Positions 21,481-34,500 are shown, counted from the first letter of the stretch. The stretch is 64,000 nucleotides of DNA from Russula earlei (GCA_025769875.1 JAGFNK010000241.1:1-64000); one strand, 5' to 3'. Program-made: numbers and translations. Notes: generated by a model from the letters alone, not told the origin.

Positions 21481-21839
21481 TACTACTCAGTGCATTCAAC
21501 TTCCATGTCATACACCATCCTGGAACCCAAAACAAAGCAGATGGTCTGTCCAGGTGGCCAGACTATAAAAATGGGATGCATGAAAATAATGCAAGGGTCC
21601 TGCTGGACCAACAACTTTTCAAGATCAGAGCAACCTGATCATCTGCTATGGAACCCATCAGGGACTTTGAACTGAGAAAACAACTATGCTCCAGTAAGGA
21701 GTATGACCCCAAAGTCAAAATAGCCTTGGAAACCATCCTAAAGAATGGCCCCCATCACTTTACAAAAGGCCTACAAGACTATAACCTAGAAGATGGACTA
21801 ATCCTCTTCAAACAAAAGGTCTCCATCCCAAAGTCAGAA

Positions 21840-23548
21840 GATTCTTGGCACAATCGACATACAGCAAGCCCCACTTAATGGCAACCCTTTTAGCAATAAA
21901 GGACTATATTATAGCCTCTCTAAGGACCCCTTAGGACGACTCTAAGTGTCCTACAAGAGGCACTAACAAGACACTAAAAGCCCTACAATGTGTTATTAGA
22001 CTAACTCTAATAACTATAGAATGAACTACAAAGCGATACTAAGGACCTTAATATGAGTATTAGGGTTGACTCTAATGACCCTAATAGAACTATATAAGGG
22101 GCCTTATAAGCAACCCTATTTCCTGAACCAAACTACAAGTCCTCAAATGACCGGCCCTAAACTAATGAACAGTAAATGTATCACATGCTTAGCACGTGTA
22201 CTAAGGTAGTGAACACATGGGCAGTAAAGGCTTTTACTCATCAATAGGAGCCTTCTTACTCAGAAGCTTACTGAGCATGACTGAGCATGCTCAGTAAGCA
22301 TACCCCGACTTCTTACTCATCCATCAATTGTGCTTGATAATAAGGTTAAGACTTGTTCCCTATTTTAGCAGTTCTCTTGTAGTATATAAGCTGTCACGGT
22401 AACAAGCTGTGTCAGTTCTCAAGCCTGAAGTTGAGTTGATAGTAAAGTGTGTTTCGAGAAACGGGCTGGTTCCCGTTGTAATGAGTAAGGATCCCTGCAG
22501 CGGTCAAAGTGTTTTATGCTAAACAGGTTATGGCCAATAGACCCTTCCTAGTATGACTCGGTCCGTTGAGAAGGTAGGGTAAGTTTGTAATGGGATAGAC
22601 TAGGGCTTGTTCCACTAGCTATATGTGTTCAAGTTTGTTGTAGACCTTGAACACACAGAGAGAGGAAGGTATGTCTTGAAGGAGGAGAGCTATTCTCAGT
22701 AGAGTGAAGAGAGACTCTTAGGGGAGGAAGGGAGAGGCGAAGAGTAGATGGTGGATGGTGTGTGTGTGTGTGAAGAGTTGATGAAATGGAGAGGTGGATG
22801 TGGTGTGAGGATTAGGAGTTGTGTGGTTTGCAGGCAAACATGTTGGACAAGAGTAGGTTGGATTCTACAAGAGACCAAGCTTAGGGCTTTGGTCACAAAG
22901 TACTGAGCTTATATATACAGGAGAAGTGCAGCAGTGGCTGCGCTTTGACTGTGCTACTAGTATAGTAGGAGTCATAATAGGTAGGAGTCATAGAAATGAG
23001 GCCACGAATGAGTCAGAACCAAGTGACTGTGCTGCACAGTAAGTGCGCAGCATTGCACAGTTGAACTTGTGAAGTAAGTATAAAAGGAAAGAGAACCAAA
23101 CAAAGGGAAAGTAACAGCCATCCAGTGTTACCTGGATGTGTATGGGATCACATGATAACACAAAAGAGATCACAAGACATAAGGGATCATGAGACCAGTA
23201 AGTAAAGGGACGTACAAAGGCAAGCAGTCCATAGCAAAAGGTAAGAGGTAAACGTAAAAGGAAAATGTTGTAACATAAGTGCTCAATAAAGTAGCGGACA
23301 GTCCTCAGACTGTCCATTTGTTTATGGCACTCTCTATCCCTGGGATACTCCTTTAAGGACCATCCCCTTGTGACCATTCTGGCCTCTTCCCTGCATACCT
23401 GCTCAACTCTACCAGTAACCACACCTCTTTGGTACTTGGTACTGCTTTGGACTCTACTTCTTGCCCATGCTGTCTTGGACATATACCAACTCATCTTTGA
23501 ACTTATCCCTTGCTCTTGAACTGGATTGTTCAACAGTGAGTCTTGACA
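21840..23548 (+). repeat. LTR-C, 5'-truncated, in gypsy integrase
   Basis: It begins mid-LTR at GATTCTTGGCACAATC, lacking about 135 bp of the 5' end, and finishes with GTCTTGACA at 23548. It contains solo LTR-B copy 2 (22392-23275). No TSD can be read because the left boundary is deleted together with a few codons of the host integrase. Confidence 0.85.
22392..23275 (-). repeat. solo LTR-B, copy 2 (inside LTR-C)
   Basis: 884 bp, TGTCACGGTAAC...TTGTAACA. TSD TAAGC/TAAGT (22387-22391 and 23276-23280), four of five bases identical, placed within the TATATAAG box of the LTR-C host. It has a (TG)n microsatellite near 22760-22772. Confidence 0.88.
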
Positions 23549-24748
23549 GACACCATGATTCCTTAGCCACTGGCCATCCAGGTCAATGGAAGACCTACAA
23601 ACTGATAAGTCATAACTACTGGTGGCCAGGGATGTTAACATTTGTCAAAAGCTATGTGGACAGTTGTGCAACATGTCAAAGCACAAAAAACTGCCCCACA
23701 GTACCAGTGCCTCTAGTCCCTATTACCCTGGCAGGCAAGATATGGGATAGTATCACTATGGACTTCATTGTTGACCTACCCCTTTCTCAAGGGTATGACA
23801 GCCTACTAGTGGTTGTAGACCACTTTAGCAAAGCAACCATCATCTCCCCATGCCATAAGACCATTACTGCAGAGGATACTGATGTATGTTTAAGGACCCT
23901 GCAGTGTAGCGGTGTTGTGGAAGGGACAAGGGATAAGAAACATACATGATCAGCCTACGATGCTGATTTGAAGTGCCAACTCAAATGACTCAAACTCTAA
24001 CATTGTGTGTGACATCCTCTTCAAAAATCCCAGGAAGGGGAAATCATCAAACAGGGGTCTTTTGACACCCAAAAAAAACTGTGGACTCCCATTAATCAGC
24101 ACTTTGACCCCCAGGTTAAAAGAAATCTCAATCTTTATTGTACATATGCCCACATGTTCTGTCTGACTAATGGGTAGCCTACAGTATCATGCACACATTG
24201 TCATGCAATTGATTCTAGGCACAATCAACATACAGTGGCAACCCTTCCAGCAATAAAAGACAGTATTGAAGACTCCCTAAAGACCCCTTAGTACAACCTC
24301 AAGTGCCTTACATTGGACATTAATGAAGATACTATAGGCCCTAGAATGTGTTATTAGACTAAACTCTAATAACCTTTGAACAAACTACAGTGACCCAAAA
24401 AGCTGTTCAAATGTTTTGTCCATTTTCATTGTATTAACCATATCTATAGAACCACTGCAGCCAATAATATGTAACTAGGTTTGTTTTCAAGCTCTACATC
24501 ATAGCTTTGTAATGGTATACTTTATACAGCACAAGCATAATTATTTAAGAAGATATAAGGTATGTTTGCTGGTATACCCCATTTGAACAGTTTTTTGGCC
24601 TTGGTTAGTGAATTCATTATTTCTCAGATTGAGATTCATATTCTTTCCCAGAGGGCTAAAATTGAACATGGAGGTCATGTGACCTATAATAAACTCAAAC
24701 CATGTGCAAATAAGCCAAAACAGCTGCATCTTCTTCACCAACAACATC

Positions 24749-26726
24749 ATGAAGTCTCTTCTTCCTCCTGAAGTCAACTACATCATCTCCCTTCTCCAGG
24801 CCAACCATTCAGTTCATAACATTGCCAAGGCAGCACACAGAAGCATTGGTTCAATCACCAACATTTGCCAGAAATACCTTCCTGACCTTCCAAAGTCCTC
24901 TGGAGGTCATCATTCCAAGCTCTCTAACCTTGACATCTGCTTTGCCACACACCTTCTGTCAAGACTCACTGTTGAACTATCCAGTTCAAGAGTGAGGGGT
25001 AAGCTTGGAGACGAGTCGATAGATGTCCAAGACGGCGTGGGCAAGGAGTAGAGTCCCGAGTAGTAACAAATACCAGAGAGGTACTGTCACTGTGAGAGTT
25101 GAACAGTCACGCAGAGGGGAGGCCAGGATAGTCACAAGGGGACGGTCCTTAAAGGAGTATCCCAGGAATGGAGAGTGCCGTAAACAAATGGACAGTCTGA
25201 GGACTGTCCGCTACTTTATTGAGCGCTTATATACTACAAGAGAACTGCTAAATAGAGAACAAGTCATAACCTTGTTATCAAGCACAATAGAGTGCTGAGT
25301 AAGAAGTCGGAGTGCGCTTACTGAGCATGCTCAGTAATGCTCAGTAAGCTGCTGAGTAAGAAGGCTTTTCCTGATGAGTAAGAGCTTTCTTTGTCCACGT
25401 GTTTGCTGTTCTAGTGCATGTGCGAGCACCTGATTCATTTTCTGTTAGTTAGTTTAGTGCTGGTCATTTGAGGACTTGTAGTTTGGTTAGGGAATGGTGT
25501 TATCTTATAAGGCCCTTATATAGCTCTATTAGGGTCCTTAGAGTCGACCCTAATACTTCTATTAAGGTCCTTAGCATTGCCTTATAGTTCATTCTATAGT
25601 TATTAGAGTTGGTCTAATAACATGTTGTAGAGTCTTTGATACCAGGTTAGTACCCATTGTAGAGCACCTAGAGTCGTCCTAAAGGGTCCCTAGAAGGGCC
25701 CTAATACTGTCCTTTATTGCTAGAAGGGTTGCCATTAAGTGGGGCTTGTCGATTGTGCCGAGAATCGCTCACGCGACAATGCACGCGCGATATTGTGGAC
25801 ACCTCTACTCACCCCTTTTGCTTGTGTGAACAGGGTGACACCATAGAGGCTGGGTTTCCTCCTATAAGGAAGGGTCCTTCAAGGGCCCTCTCCGGAGAAT
25901 GGTTCATGACACCTTCTTAGCTCTGGAGAAGCAGATACTGCTCCTCAGGTTGCTGGAAGGTTGGAGGTCATCAAAGAGTCCACTATCTCCAATCAGACCA
26001 TTTGAAACTACCTTAACAAGGCAGGCTTGAAGGCAGTTACAAAGAAGAAGAGGCCTTACCTTAAACCAAGTCACTATAGGGCCAGAAAGGACTTTGCAGA
26101 AAAGTACCTATACTGGACTGTGGAGGACTGGAAGAGGGTAATTTGGTCAGATGAGACCAAAATCAATCGTATGGGCTCAGATGGCAAGAAATGGGCTTGG
26201 AAAAAAAAGAGGAGAGCACCTTTCTGAATGCCTCGTTCAGCCAACAGTCAAACATGGAGGAGGTTCCTTGATGTTGTGGGGCTGCATGTCTTGGGAAGGA
26301 GTTGTGCATGCAGCAAAGATTGATGGAAGGATGGATGCTGAACTTTATTGCAGCATTTTGGAGGATGAACTACCTGCATCTATCAAGTATTTCAAGAAGA
26401 AATGCAAAGATACCCTCTTTCAACAGGACAATGCCTCTATCCACAAGAGCAGGCTTGCCACATCTTGGTTCCAAGACCACAGAATTCAGGTCATGGACTG
26501 GCCAGCTCAATCCCCAGACCTCAATTCTATTGAGCATCTTTGGGCTCATCTCAAAAAGAAGCTTGCGGCTTATCCAACACCCCCTAAGGGAATCAATGAA
26601 CTTTGGGAGTGCACACAGCTGGAATGGGAGGCCATTGATCAAACTGTTGTGCAGAATTTGATAGAAAGTATGCCTAGGAGGGTGGAAGAGGTGTTCAAAG
26701 CAAATGGAGGATACACAAACTACTAA
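24749..26726 (+). pseudogene. Tc1 transposase, interrupted by LTR-C
   Basis: The start MKSLLPPEVNYIISLLQ opens the paired-like DNA-binding region (SVHNIAKAAHRSIGSITNIC). The coding sequence is broken at 24956 by an LTR-C and resumes at 25917. There is a stop after TISNQTI. The DDE core has all three acids: VIWSDETKINRMGS (Asp), LFQQDNASIHKSRL (Asp), and SPDLNSIEHLWAHLKKK (Glu), the DD34E class. An A8 run at 26201-26208 carries a one-base frameshift between WAWKKK and the SECLVQPTVKHGGGSLMLWG segment. It ends VFKANGGYTNY. The lesions are the LTR, one stop and one frameshift. Confidence 0.9.
24957..25911 (-). repeat. solo LTR-C, complete, in Tc1 transposase
   Basis: 955 bp, TGTCAAGACTC...GGTTCATGACA, with a perfect TSD CCTTC (24952-24956 and 25912-25916). 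It retains many CpG sites (for example GTCGATTGTGCCGAG near 25750), unlike the LTR-C copy that hosts the Tc1, so it is younger. This is the best reference copy of the family. Confidence 0.93.
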
Positions 26727-27605
26727 TTTTTGGCATATACCCTATTTAGATACCAAGGCAAAAAAACTGTTCAAATGGATACACTGGAAGAAATACCTTA
26801 TATCTTCTTATATAATTATGTTCATAGTATATATAGTATTTCATTACAAAGCTATGATGTAGAGCTTTAAAACAAGCCCACTAACATGTTATCAGCTGCA
26901 GCGGTTCTCTAGATATGGTTAATACAATGAAAATGTACAAAACATTTGAATGGTTTTTTGGGTCACTGTATAAGGCAATACTAAGGACCATAATATGGAT
27001 ATTAGGGTCAACTCTAAGGACCCTAATAGAACTGTACAAGGGGCCTTATAGGCAAACACTATTCCACTGACAAATATCCCAAGTCCCCAAATGACCAGCC
27101 CTAAACTAACTAACAGTAAATGAATCAGATGCTTCACTGCACTAAGCAGTGAACACATGGACACTAGAGGCCCTTACTCATCATTATGGGCCTTCTTACT
27201 CAGCAGCTTACTGAGCATGACTGAGCATGCTCACTAAGCATGTTCCAACTTCTTACTCATCCATCAATTGTGCTTGATAACAAGGTTATGACTTATTCTC
27301 TATTTAGCAGTTCCCTTGTAGTATATAAGCACTCAATAAAGTAGTGGACAGTCTTCAGACTGTCCATTTGATTTGTGGCACTCTATTATCAAGGGTACTC
27401 CTCTGCAACCACCCTATCTAGCACATGCTGGCCTTCTCCCTCTGTGATCACCTTTCACAGCTAGTACCAGTACCCCTCTGGTATTTGCTACTTGTGTGGA
27501 CTGTACTTTTCACCAACTTCATTCTCAAACTCAGTCAACTCATCTCTGAGCTACTCCCTTGCTCTTGAACTGGATTGTTCAATAGTGAGTTCTTGACAAG
27601 CACCC

Positions 27606-28260
27606 ATTATGCAACTTTGAAGTCTGGGGTGATTCATCAAGCTTATCTTGATGAATGACTGATCTATTTTCAGCTCTGAGTCTATCAACCCACAGCCTTA
27701 CAGAGACAGCATCTTCTTCATGCAAATGGATGCCCTCTTTGTCTATCTGCTGGGCCAATTTCTGGATATCCATGGAGCTAATGAATTTGTCATAAGAATC
27801 ATCCAGTGCCACCTCTCAAATGTGCTGCACCTGTGGATACACTTTCAGATATCTGGTGTGACAAAAAAATATATTGATTACATATGGTTTCTCTACTCTA
27901 ATGTCCACCTTAGCCATGAACATGGATGCAATTTGATCCTGGGCTCCATGTGATAGCCAAGTATACTTGACATTGGCTAATCTGATTTCATGATCATGCT
28001 CCATGATATAGCAACAAAGGACTGCTGGCATGTGTGGATACAAATTGATCATGATCTGGCATTGGCATCCCATTTTCTTAGATTCAATCTTGCATTTCCA
28101 CTCAGGTTTCTTTTTGATCCCCCTCTGGACATCTAGCGCAAACAAGCATAGATGCAACACTCAGACCAGAGTGGCCCCTTGTTGGATTGGGTCAGGGAAA
28201 CAACAAATGGAATACCATGTGCTTCTTCCTCTTGCTGGCACCACACATCAAACTCAGCTA
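27606..28260 (-). pseudogene. MULE-type transposase N-terminal fragment
   Basis: The minus strand carries a FAR1-like zinc-binding start: PEWKCKIESKKMGCQCQI, then LYPHMPAVLCCYIMEHDHEI, where two Cys and the H-D-H are in the order of the FAR1/WRKY-GCM fold. It continues, after frame breaks near 27815, with FISSMDIQKLAQQIDKEGI and LHEEDAVSVRLWVDRLR. That last segment is characteristic of fungal MULE transposases just before the catalytic domain. Everything downstream (DDE domain, SWIM finger) is missing; the fragment ends at the LTR-C border (27598). No TIR was found. Confidence 0.6.
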
Positions 28261-28959
28261 GATTACCCTATTGATTGGGATAGTTGCCCTTCTCTTGGTC
28301 ATAAGTGAAGCTGCCCCACTTCCTAGAGGTGGCAGGAGTCTCCATGCCATCAGGAGGGATGCTCTGGATGTTCTGGGATAAAGCAGCACATGCCATTTGG
28401 TTGAGATCCACATTGAGATCCATGCAAAACATAGCAGGTGGGGCATTTGGCATGATCATCATTGCAGTGGGAATGTGTGATGTAGTGATTAGGATGACAG
28501 GAACTGGATAGAAAAAGGTTACACCTCTCCCCTCTGTTTGTCCCATTCTCCCACAATTTCAACCACCACAATTTTGTTCTCAAGGAATTTATTCTTATCA
28601 TTAAATAATTATATTAATTATCTGGATTGTAAAGAGGTTCAAACACTGCTCTGCTGACAAAGTTCAATAGTCCAGATTTGGGTGTCACATTTTTGCAAAA
28701 TTCCAAAGACTGCCAGCAGGGACTGGTCAACATTTCCAAAAAAAGAAAGTAGAACATATCATTATAAATCAAGGTCATGTGACATGTAGACTGTGACATG
28801 TAGAGAAATGCAATCCAGGGGGTTCCTTGATCTGCGACCACCATCAGGTCCAGATTTTCCCACTGCAAAGCCGGGGCAAGGATGAGCAATGAAGACGACA
28901 GTGTGCTCTGCAAAGCCAGAACCACCCATCTGAGCCACAGTCACCAATGACCCCAAAAG
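28261..28959. other. unassigned, between MULE fragment and LINE
   Basis: Several short frames on both strands, none recognised. It may include the decayed 5' part of the MULE gene on the minus strand. No repeat boundaries seen. Confidence 0.4.
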
Positions 28960-29317
28960 ACATGAATTACCATAAACTTAACAACAATGATAAACTCCCC
29001 CACCACGGGTTAATGGCTGTCACCACCCAGACTGTACATTACCACCACACTACCTTACACTTGACGAGCCTCAACCCCTGCCTGACCTCAGACTACACAC
29101 ACCACATTTCCAACACAACCATAAGTCCACTACTCCCCACCCCACTAAAAGAATAAAGATCATGATTGTACATAACTAAAAAATCCATTGTACATAACTA
29201 AAAATCCAAGAGTTCATACCACCACAGTGAGAATGAAACAAGACCCTCACTTAATCTCTCCTCAACTGCACTACATCTACAAGTCTGCTGATACCAACTC
29301 AACACCAACCTCCATAA

Positions 29318-31092
29318 ATGCCACATGAACATCACCCCCCCACCTCACTGATCCTCCCAATCCATGCCACTACCACAAGGCAACCCACACCATCCAATCA
29401 GATCCCTCCAATCTGCCTTTCATCACCCCCCAAACAAAATCCCCTGTCCCTGCCACATATAATCCACCTCCCCCCCACAAAACCATGCCAACCACACCCA
29501 CACACCACAATGTCCCCATCCTCAGCAAAAGAACAAACCACTAAAACCATGATGGCTGCAAGAGTAGCCCTAAGCACTGGTCCAGCAGCCTCCTCCGCTG
29601 ATGCCAGGAAAAACAGACATAAAACCCCAAGTACTCATGTCAAGCAACACACTCTCACCACCTGAACTAACTCCCCACTAGACACACTAACCAACTCACC
29701 TGACAAACTGACCCTGCCATCAGGTATCACCCCTCTGAGAGTCACATCCATATCTATACCGGTCGAAGCCACCTGGGACAACTCCTCCCCCCCTTCCACT
29801 CCAATAGTCTCATTCTCTGCCACCAACCATAGTCTCACCCCTCCCTCCTTCCCCTTCAATGCTACAATGAGGGATATCTCACCATCCCCCCCCTCCCTCA
29901 CCCTCCCCACAAACTTCCAACCCTACTTGACAACACACTCACGACACTCAGTCAACAACAGACATTGTCATGAAAGACACAAACCTCACCTCCCCTCCCC
30001 TGCGTGAAGAGGACCCACACCCCCGAACGCCCCCAACAAACTCCCCATAAGCCCTAATGGCAACATACACCCCTCCTCACCCCAATCCACAGAGACGGAC
30101 TCAGTGCTAAAACGCAGAACCACCTGGAGGCCATCGCCAAATGCACACTTAACAACCACCACCAACAAGGACTCCCAGTGAGACCCAATTGATAAATACA
30201 TGGTCCATGACACCTTCCCCACAGTTCACGATGCACACCCTGCAGTGGCCCTTGACAATATAGATGTGCAACATGCGGTAGACTGGGTGCAACACCCCGG
30301 AGAGAAACTCCTTGCCATCCCCTTCAAACAATGAAGCCCAAAACCTTAACACTCACCACATGATCAAAAGCAAAATCTTCTCTGCCCCAACCAAAATCAC
30401 TAAATCTGACAACATAGGTATATCCGGCCCCACCCCCAGCAAAGACATGCGATGCACCCCCACCTCATTCCTTATCTACAACCTAACCAAATCTCAATGG
30501 GACACCCTCCTCCAACGTGGCGTCTGGTCATCACCAGACATAACCTTCCACATCACCAGCCTCTACCCCCCCTGCCCCTGACTTTCTCTTCACCATCAGG
30601 GGATTCACAATCCACATTATTGAAGAAGTCCAACAGACTATACGAGACATCTGGACAGACAACAATACCCTTGTCTTCATCCATGAAACGATAAACACTT
30701 TTGACCCCCCGGACAGACCTATTATCACCTCATCATTCAACAATTCCTCGACTCCATGAGAGCTACCTGCCTCGAACTCAAATCCAGTGGAGGCAACCTG
30801 ACACCACATTTTCAACATCTATGCCTCTGGCCACTTCATAACCCAAGACGACCTCTGGTTCACCCTGAGAGACTTCCTTGCAAGCTGCACTTACACAACC
30901 TCCTTACAGGGTGACAGCAAAAACATAACTACCCCCTTCCACTGTGGCATTTGCCATGGTGTAGACCACCCAAGAGGATTATGCCCCTTCCCCAGCATTA
31001 AAGGCTGGAACGGGCCTAAAGTTAAACCTAACATCACAAATGCGCCCATAAGAGGAGGCCCCCCCAGGAAGGGAGGAAAAGAATTCCCCTGA
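29318..31092 (+). pseudogene. LINE ORF1 (gag-like)
   Basis: A Pro/Thr/Ser-rich N-terminal region beginning MPHEHHPPTS, broken by several stops and frame changes between 29640 and 30900. The C-terminal end has a single CCHC zinc knuckle, CGICHGVDHPRGLC (CX2CX4HX4C), near 30940-30985, followed by WNGPKVKPNITNAP and a Gly/Arg-rich end. This knuckle plus WNGP and RG tail is the usual finish of the RNA-binding ORF1 in agaric LINEs. Confidence 0.7.
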
Positions 31093-31523
31093 TATGCCTG
31101 AATCGAGACATACCTAATCCTACATAGAATTGTGTACCCCCCTTTGTCCCCTTGTCCCCATCCCTCTCCCATGCCACCAACTAGTGCCACCAATTAGTAA
31201 TACCTCCCCACATGTCATAAGGAAATAATAAAAGTCACAAATGTACCGCTCCCTCTTCCTTCACCTATTAGTGCCCCCATGAATCACCACAACCAACCCC
31301 CCCTTGTCCAGCCTGCCAGTCAGACTGGAACCCCAACACTGGGCTTGCCCACCCAAAACAACTTACATGGAGGACATGTCTCACACACAGACACTCCCTG
31401 CGCTACCAACTGCTCACACCCTGAGCAGCACACTCACACCCACCCAAGTACGCTGGGCACACCCACCCCACACCCAACCCCAGAACATATTACATCCCTA
31501 CATGAAAGATGAAGTGTAAATAG

Positions 31524-34500
31524 AATGAAAGCAAATATTAAGATAGCCACTCTAAATATGAACAGCTTCGCCGCCCCTGCATGTAATATGAATGGCACCA
31601 CTAAATGGTCATATGTATACCAGACTATGAAAAGCCACAACATAGCAATCTTAGCTCTCCAAGAAACACACCTCAATGAAGCCTGACTCCTCAAAATAGA
31701 AGCAGCTTTTGGCCTGAAACTAAAAATCATTGCTTCCTTCAACCCAACAAATCCACGAGCCTCTGCTGGAGTAGCTTTTGCCCTCAACAAGGGGCTCATC
31801 TCACCAATAAAAATCTCCCACTTTGAACTACAAGAAGGACGCACCCTTGCAATCAAAATTAAATGGCGCGAATTGGAGGAAACCACAATCCTGAATGTCT
31901 ATGCCCCCGTAAACAAAACTTTACACACCCCCTTCTGGGAAAATGTTGAAAGTGTGAGACAAAACCTTAGACTACAGAAACCTGACTTCATGTTGGGTGA
32001 TTTCAATGTTACCAAAGATGCCATTGACCAAGCGCCAGCACATATAGATGACCCTAACACCATATCAGCACCTGCGAGACATAAGACACCAATGGAACCT
32101 CCTAGATACCTGGCACCACCACCACCCCAATGAGAGAACCTTCACCTATAGAGCAAACACAAATGGCCAACAAAGCCACTCCAGACTAGACAGAATATAT
32201 ACATCCCACCCCAATACCCAACACACCTTCGACTGGAAAGTCACCCCAACACTGGTCCAATCCGACCACTGGCTGACCACCATAAAATACACCCCAGCAG
32301 GGACCCCCCTTATAGGGAAGGGCTGATGGACATAGCCACTGTACTCCCTCCAAAACAAAACACTCTTAAATGAAATCTCACATTGAGGTCTCACTCTAGA
32401 ACACAACCTAGAAAACCTAAAAACAACCAATGCTCCACATGACATGACAAACCCACAGACCCTTTGGAAACAATTCAAGCATGATATAAGAGCAATTGCT
32501 AAAAAACACACCAAAAACTCATACCTCAAATGCACGTCACAAATCAACAATATAAGCAAAGACATCCAAGAACTGACCGACATGCCGGACTTTGACACAA
32601 ATGATGATCTGAGAATGAGGGAAGCCATCCTGGCAAATGAACTAATGCATCTACGATTCACTGAGATCCACAACCATAAGGAATACCTCAATACCAAACT
32701 AGCAAACCATGGCGAATCTCTAGGCGGCATCTGGTCTGCTCTAGTGAAAGAAAAGAAGCCTTGGGACCTAATAGACCAACTCAAAATACCGCAGACAAAT
32801 CCCCCCCAGTTTGAACACTCCTCCCAAAGGATGGTGGAGCTTGCACAATCCTACCACAATAACCTACAACAAGAAGGATTAGACTGCTAAATGATGATAA
32901 TGAGTACAACCATAAACTACAAGAGCTCCTAGACAAAATCCCAGAACAACAGAAACTCCAACACCCCGATGACTCGCCACTGAACCAGGAAATTACACAT
33001 CTGCAAGTCGACAACACCCTAAAACTAACAAAAACCAATTTGGCAATGGGACTAGACGGCCTACCCTACGAACTTTGGAGAATGCTCCATTCCAACTTCA
33101 TTAAAGCCTCTAGAACTAATAAAAAATACTTTAATATAATTTGAACCCTCACAATAATTTTAAATGACATACAAAAATTCACTGTGGATCCATGCTTCAC
33201 ATTTGCGGAGGATTGGATGTGCCCTATATTCAAAAGAAGGACCCATCAGAAATTCAGAACTACTGCCAAATCACACTTCAAAACATGGACTACAAACTAC
33301 TCACAAAGATCCTTGCAACCCAACTCATAGAGCCAATCCATGCCCTCATCCACCCCAACCAAGTGGGCTTCATACCCTGCCGCTCCATCTTTCACCACAT
33401 CAGACTAATGAAAACCATAATAAACTATGCCAAAGCCACCAAAACAGATGGGGCAATCATTGCCCTAGACCAAGAGAAAGCATACGACAAAGTACACCAT
33501 AACTATCTATGGAAATCTCTCGAAACCTTCAACCTCCCCCCCCTCTTCATCAAAACCATCAAGGTGCTTTACACGAATGCCAAAACACAAATAATGATCA
33601 ATGGTATCCTAAGCAAACCTTTCCAAGTCCTGTGAGGAGTCCACCAGGGTGACCCCCTTTCCTGCCTACTCTTCAATCTCACAATAGAACCCTTAGCTTG
33701 CAGCCTTAGGAATGACAAACAGTACCAAGGGTTCCCAATACCCAACCTAGTACATAACCCACGTATCACACTATTCACAGACGACACCACAATGAATTAG
33801 ACACATGGGAACCAGTTCTAGACAAAATTGAGAAATCACTATCCCAATGGAACTGCACACACCCAACACTGTATGGCAGAGCCCGCATCATCCAAGCAAC
33901 CATAGGAGGAACCACACAATTCCTCACAAAAGCCCAAGGAATGCCTGCACACATCAAAGACACCACAATTAAAATAATCCACAATTTTATTTGGGAGGAC
34001 GACTCAACCCTGAGAATTGCAATGGACACCCTATACCGCCCCCTCAACAAAGGCGGAATAAACCTCCTTGACATCAAATCAAGGAACGATGCAATAGACA
34101 TAAATGAGACCGCTCCGATGAAGATCCACCCCAATGCCCGCACAAACTGTTTCCTACAATCATGGAAACCCCCAAGTAGAGGCAAACAAATTACAATACT
34201 AAACAATGAGATAGTCCGACTGCTGAAGACCGCCAAAAAATACAACACCACACTTTCTGCGATATGCCTAGCCCCAAACCTGAAAACCCAGATCCCATGC
34301 TGGTACCACCCTGACACGGAAACACTTAGACAATCAACTAAACTGACTAAATGCCTCCTTGAAAAGCACCATCTCCACACAGTAGGCAACCGCATACGAA
34401 CTTCCAGTCGCCTAACCGAACAAAGACCCGAATCACCACACACTAGAAACAACTTCTGTACTTGCCATGACTGTATAAAAGACACACAAGACGGCTGTAC

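Larger units (their letters stand above)
21640..23960 (+). pseudogene. gypsy connection domain and truncated integrase
   Basis: First part (21640-21839): MEPIRDFELRKQL ... HFTKGLQDYNLEDGLILF, the usual linker before gypsy integrase. It is then interrupted by the LTR-C/LTR-B block. It resumes at 23549 with an HHCC zinc finger (HDSLATGH ... CATCQSTK), NYWWPGMLTFVKSYVDSC, and the start of the core with its first catalytic Asp (SITMDFIVDLPLSQGYDS; LLVVVDHFSKATII). The frame then fuses to unrelated residues after DTDVC and stops at 23949. The second Asp and the Glu of the core are missing, so this is an internal deletion as well as an insertion. Confidence 0.85.
11995..24150 (+). mobile_element. 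degenerate Ty3/gypsy element, internally disrupted
   Basis: Plus-strand remains, in correct gypsy order: gag zinc knuckle (11995-12189), aspartic protease (13217-13612), RT-RNase H (19964-21480), connection domain and integrase zinc finger plus core start (21640-23960). The order RT before INT defines Ty3/gypsy. Insertions: LTR-B at 12318, a nested LTR-C/Harbinger block at 13679-19958, and a 5'-truncated LTR-C with LTR-B inside at 21840-23548. Both ends are undefined. The coding sequence is nearly free of CpG and has many CGA-to-TGA/TAA type stops. 23961-24180 is non-coding remnant. Confidence 0.85.
24388..26968 (+). mobile_element. Tc1/mariner transposon
   Basis: TIRs start CAGTGACCCAAAAAGCTG and end with the inverse ...TTTTTTGGGTCACTG; similarity between arms continues for about 150 bp. 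It is flanked by TA on both sides (24386-24387, 26969-26970), and the LTR-C empty site has one TA. Excluding the LTR-C solo inside it (24957-25911), it is about 1.62 kb, the usual size for Tc1 elements with a single transposase gene. Confidence 0.93.
24181..27598 (+). repeat. LTR-C, 5'-truncated, hosting a Tc1 element
   Basis: LTR-C sequence flanks the Tc1 element on both sides: 24181-24387 and 26969-27598. The right end is TTCTTGACA, and a TATATAAG...AATAAAG promoter/polyA block lies at about 27321-27340. With the Tc1 removed about 835 bp remain, roughly 120 bp short at the 5' end. Confidence 0.85.

Noticed and set aside
24388..26968. Assigning the Tc1 element to the same family as TIR element 2
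   Set aside because: TIR sequences differ entirely (CAGTGACCCAAAAA against TTGCYGTTTTCAG), and the transposases belong to different branches (SDET..QQDN..NSIE against VDESS..MDN..NPIE/K, with introns).
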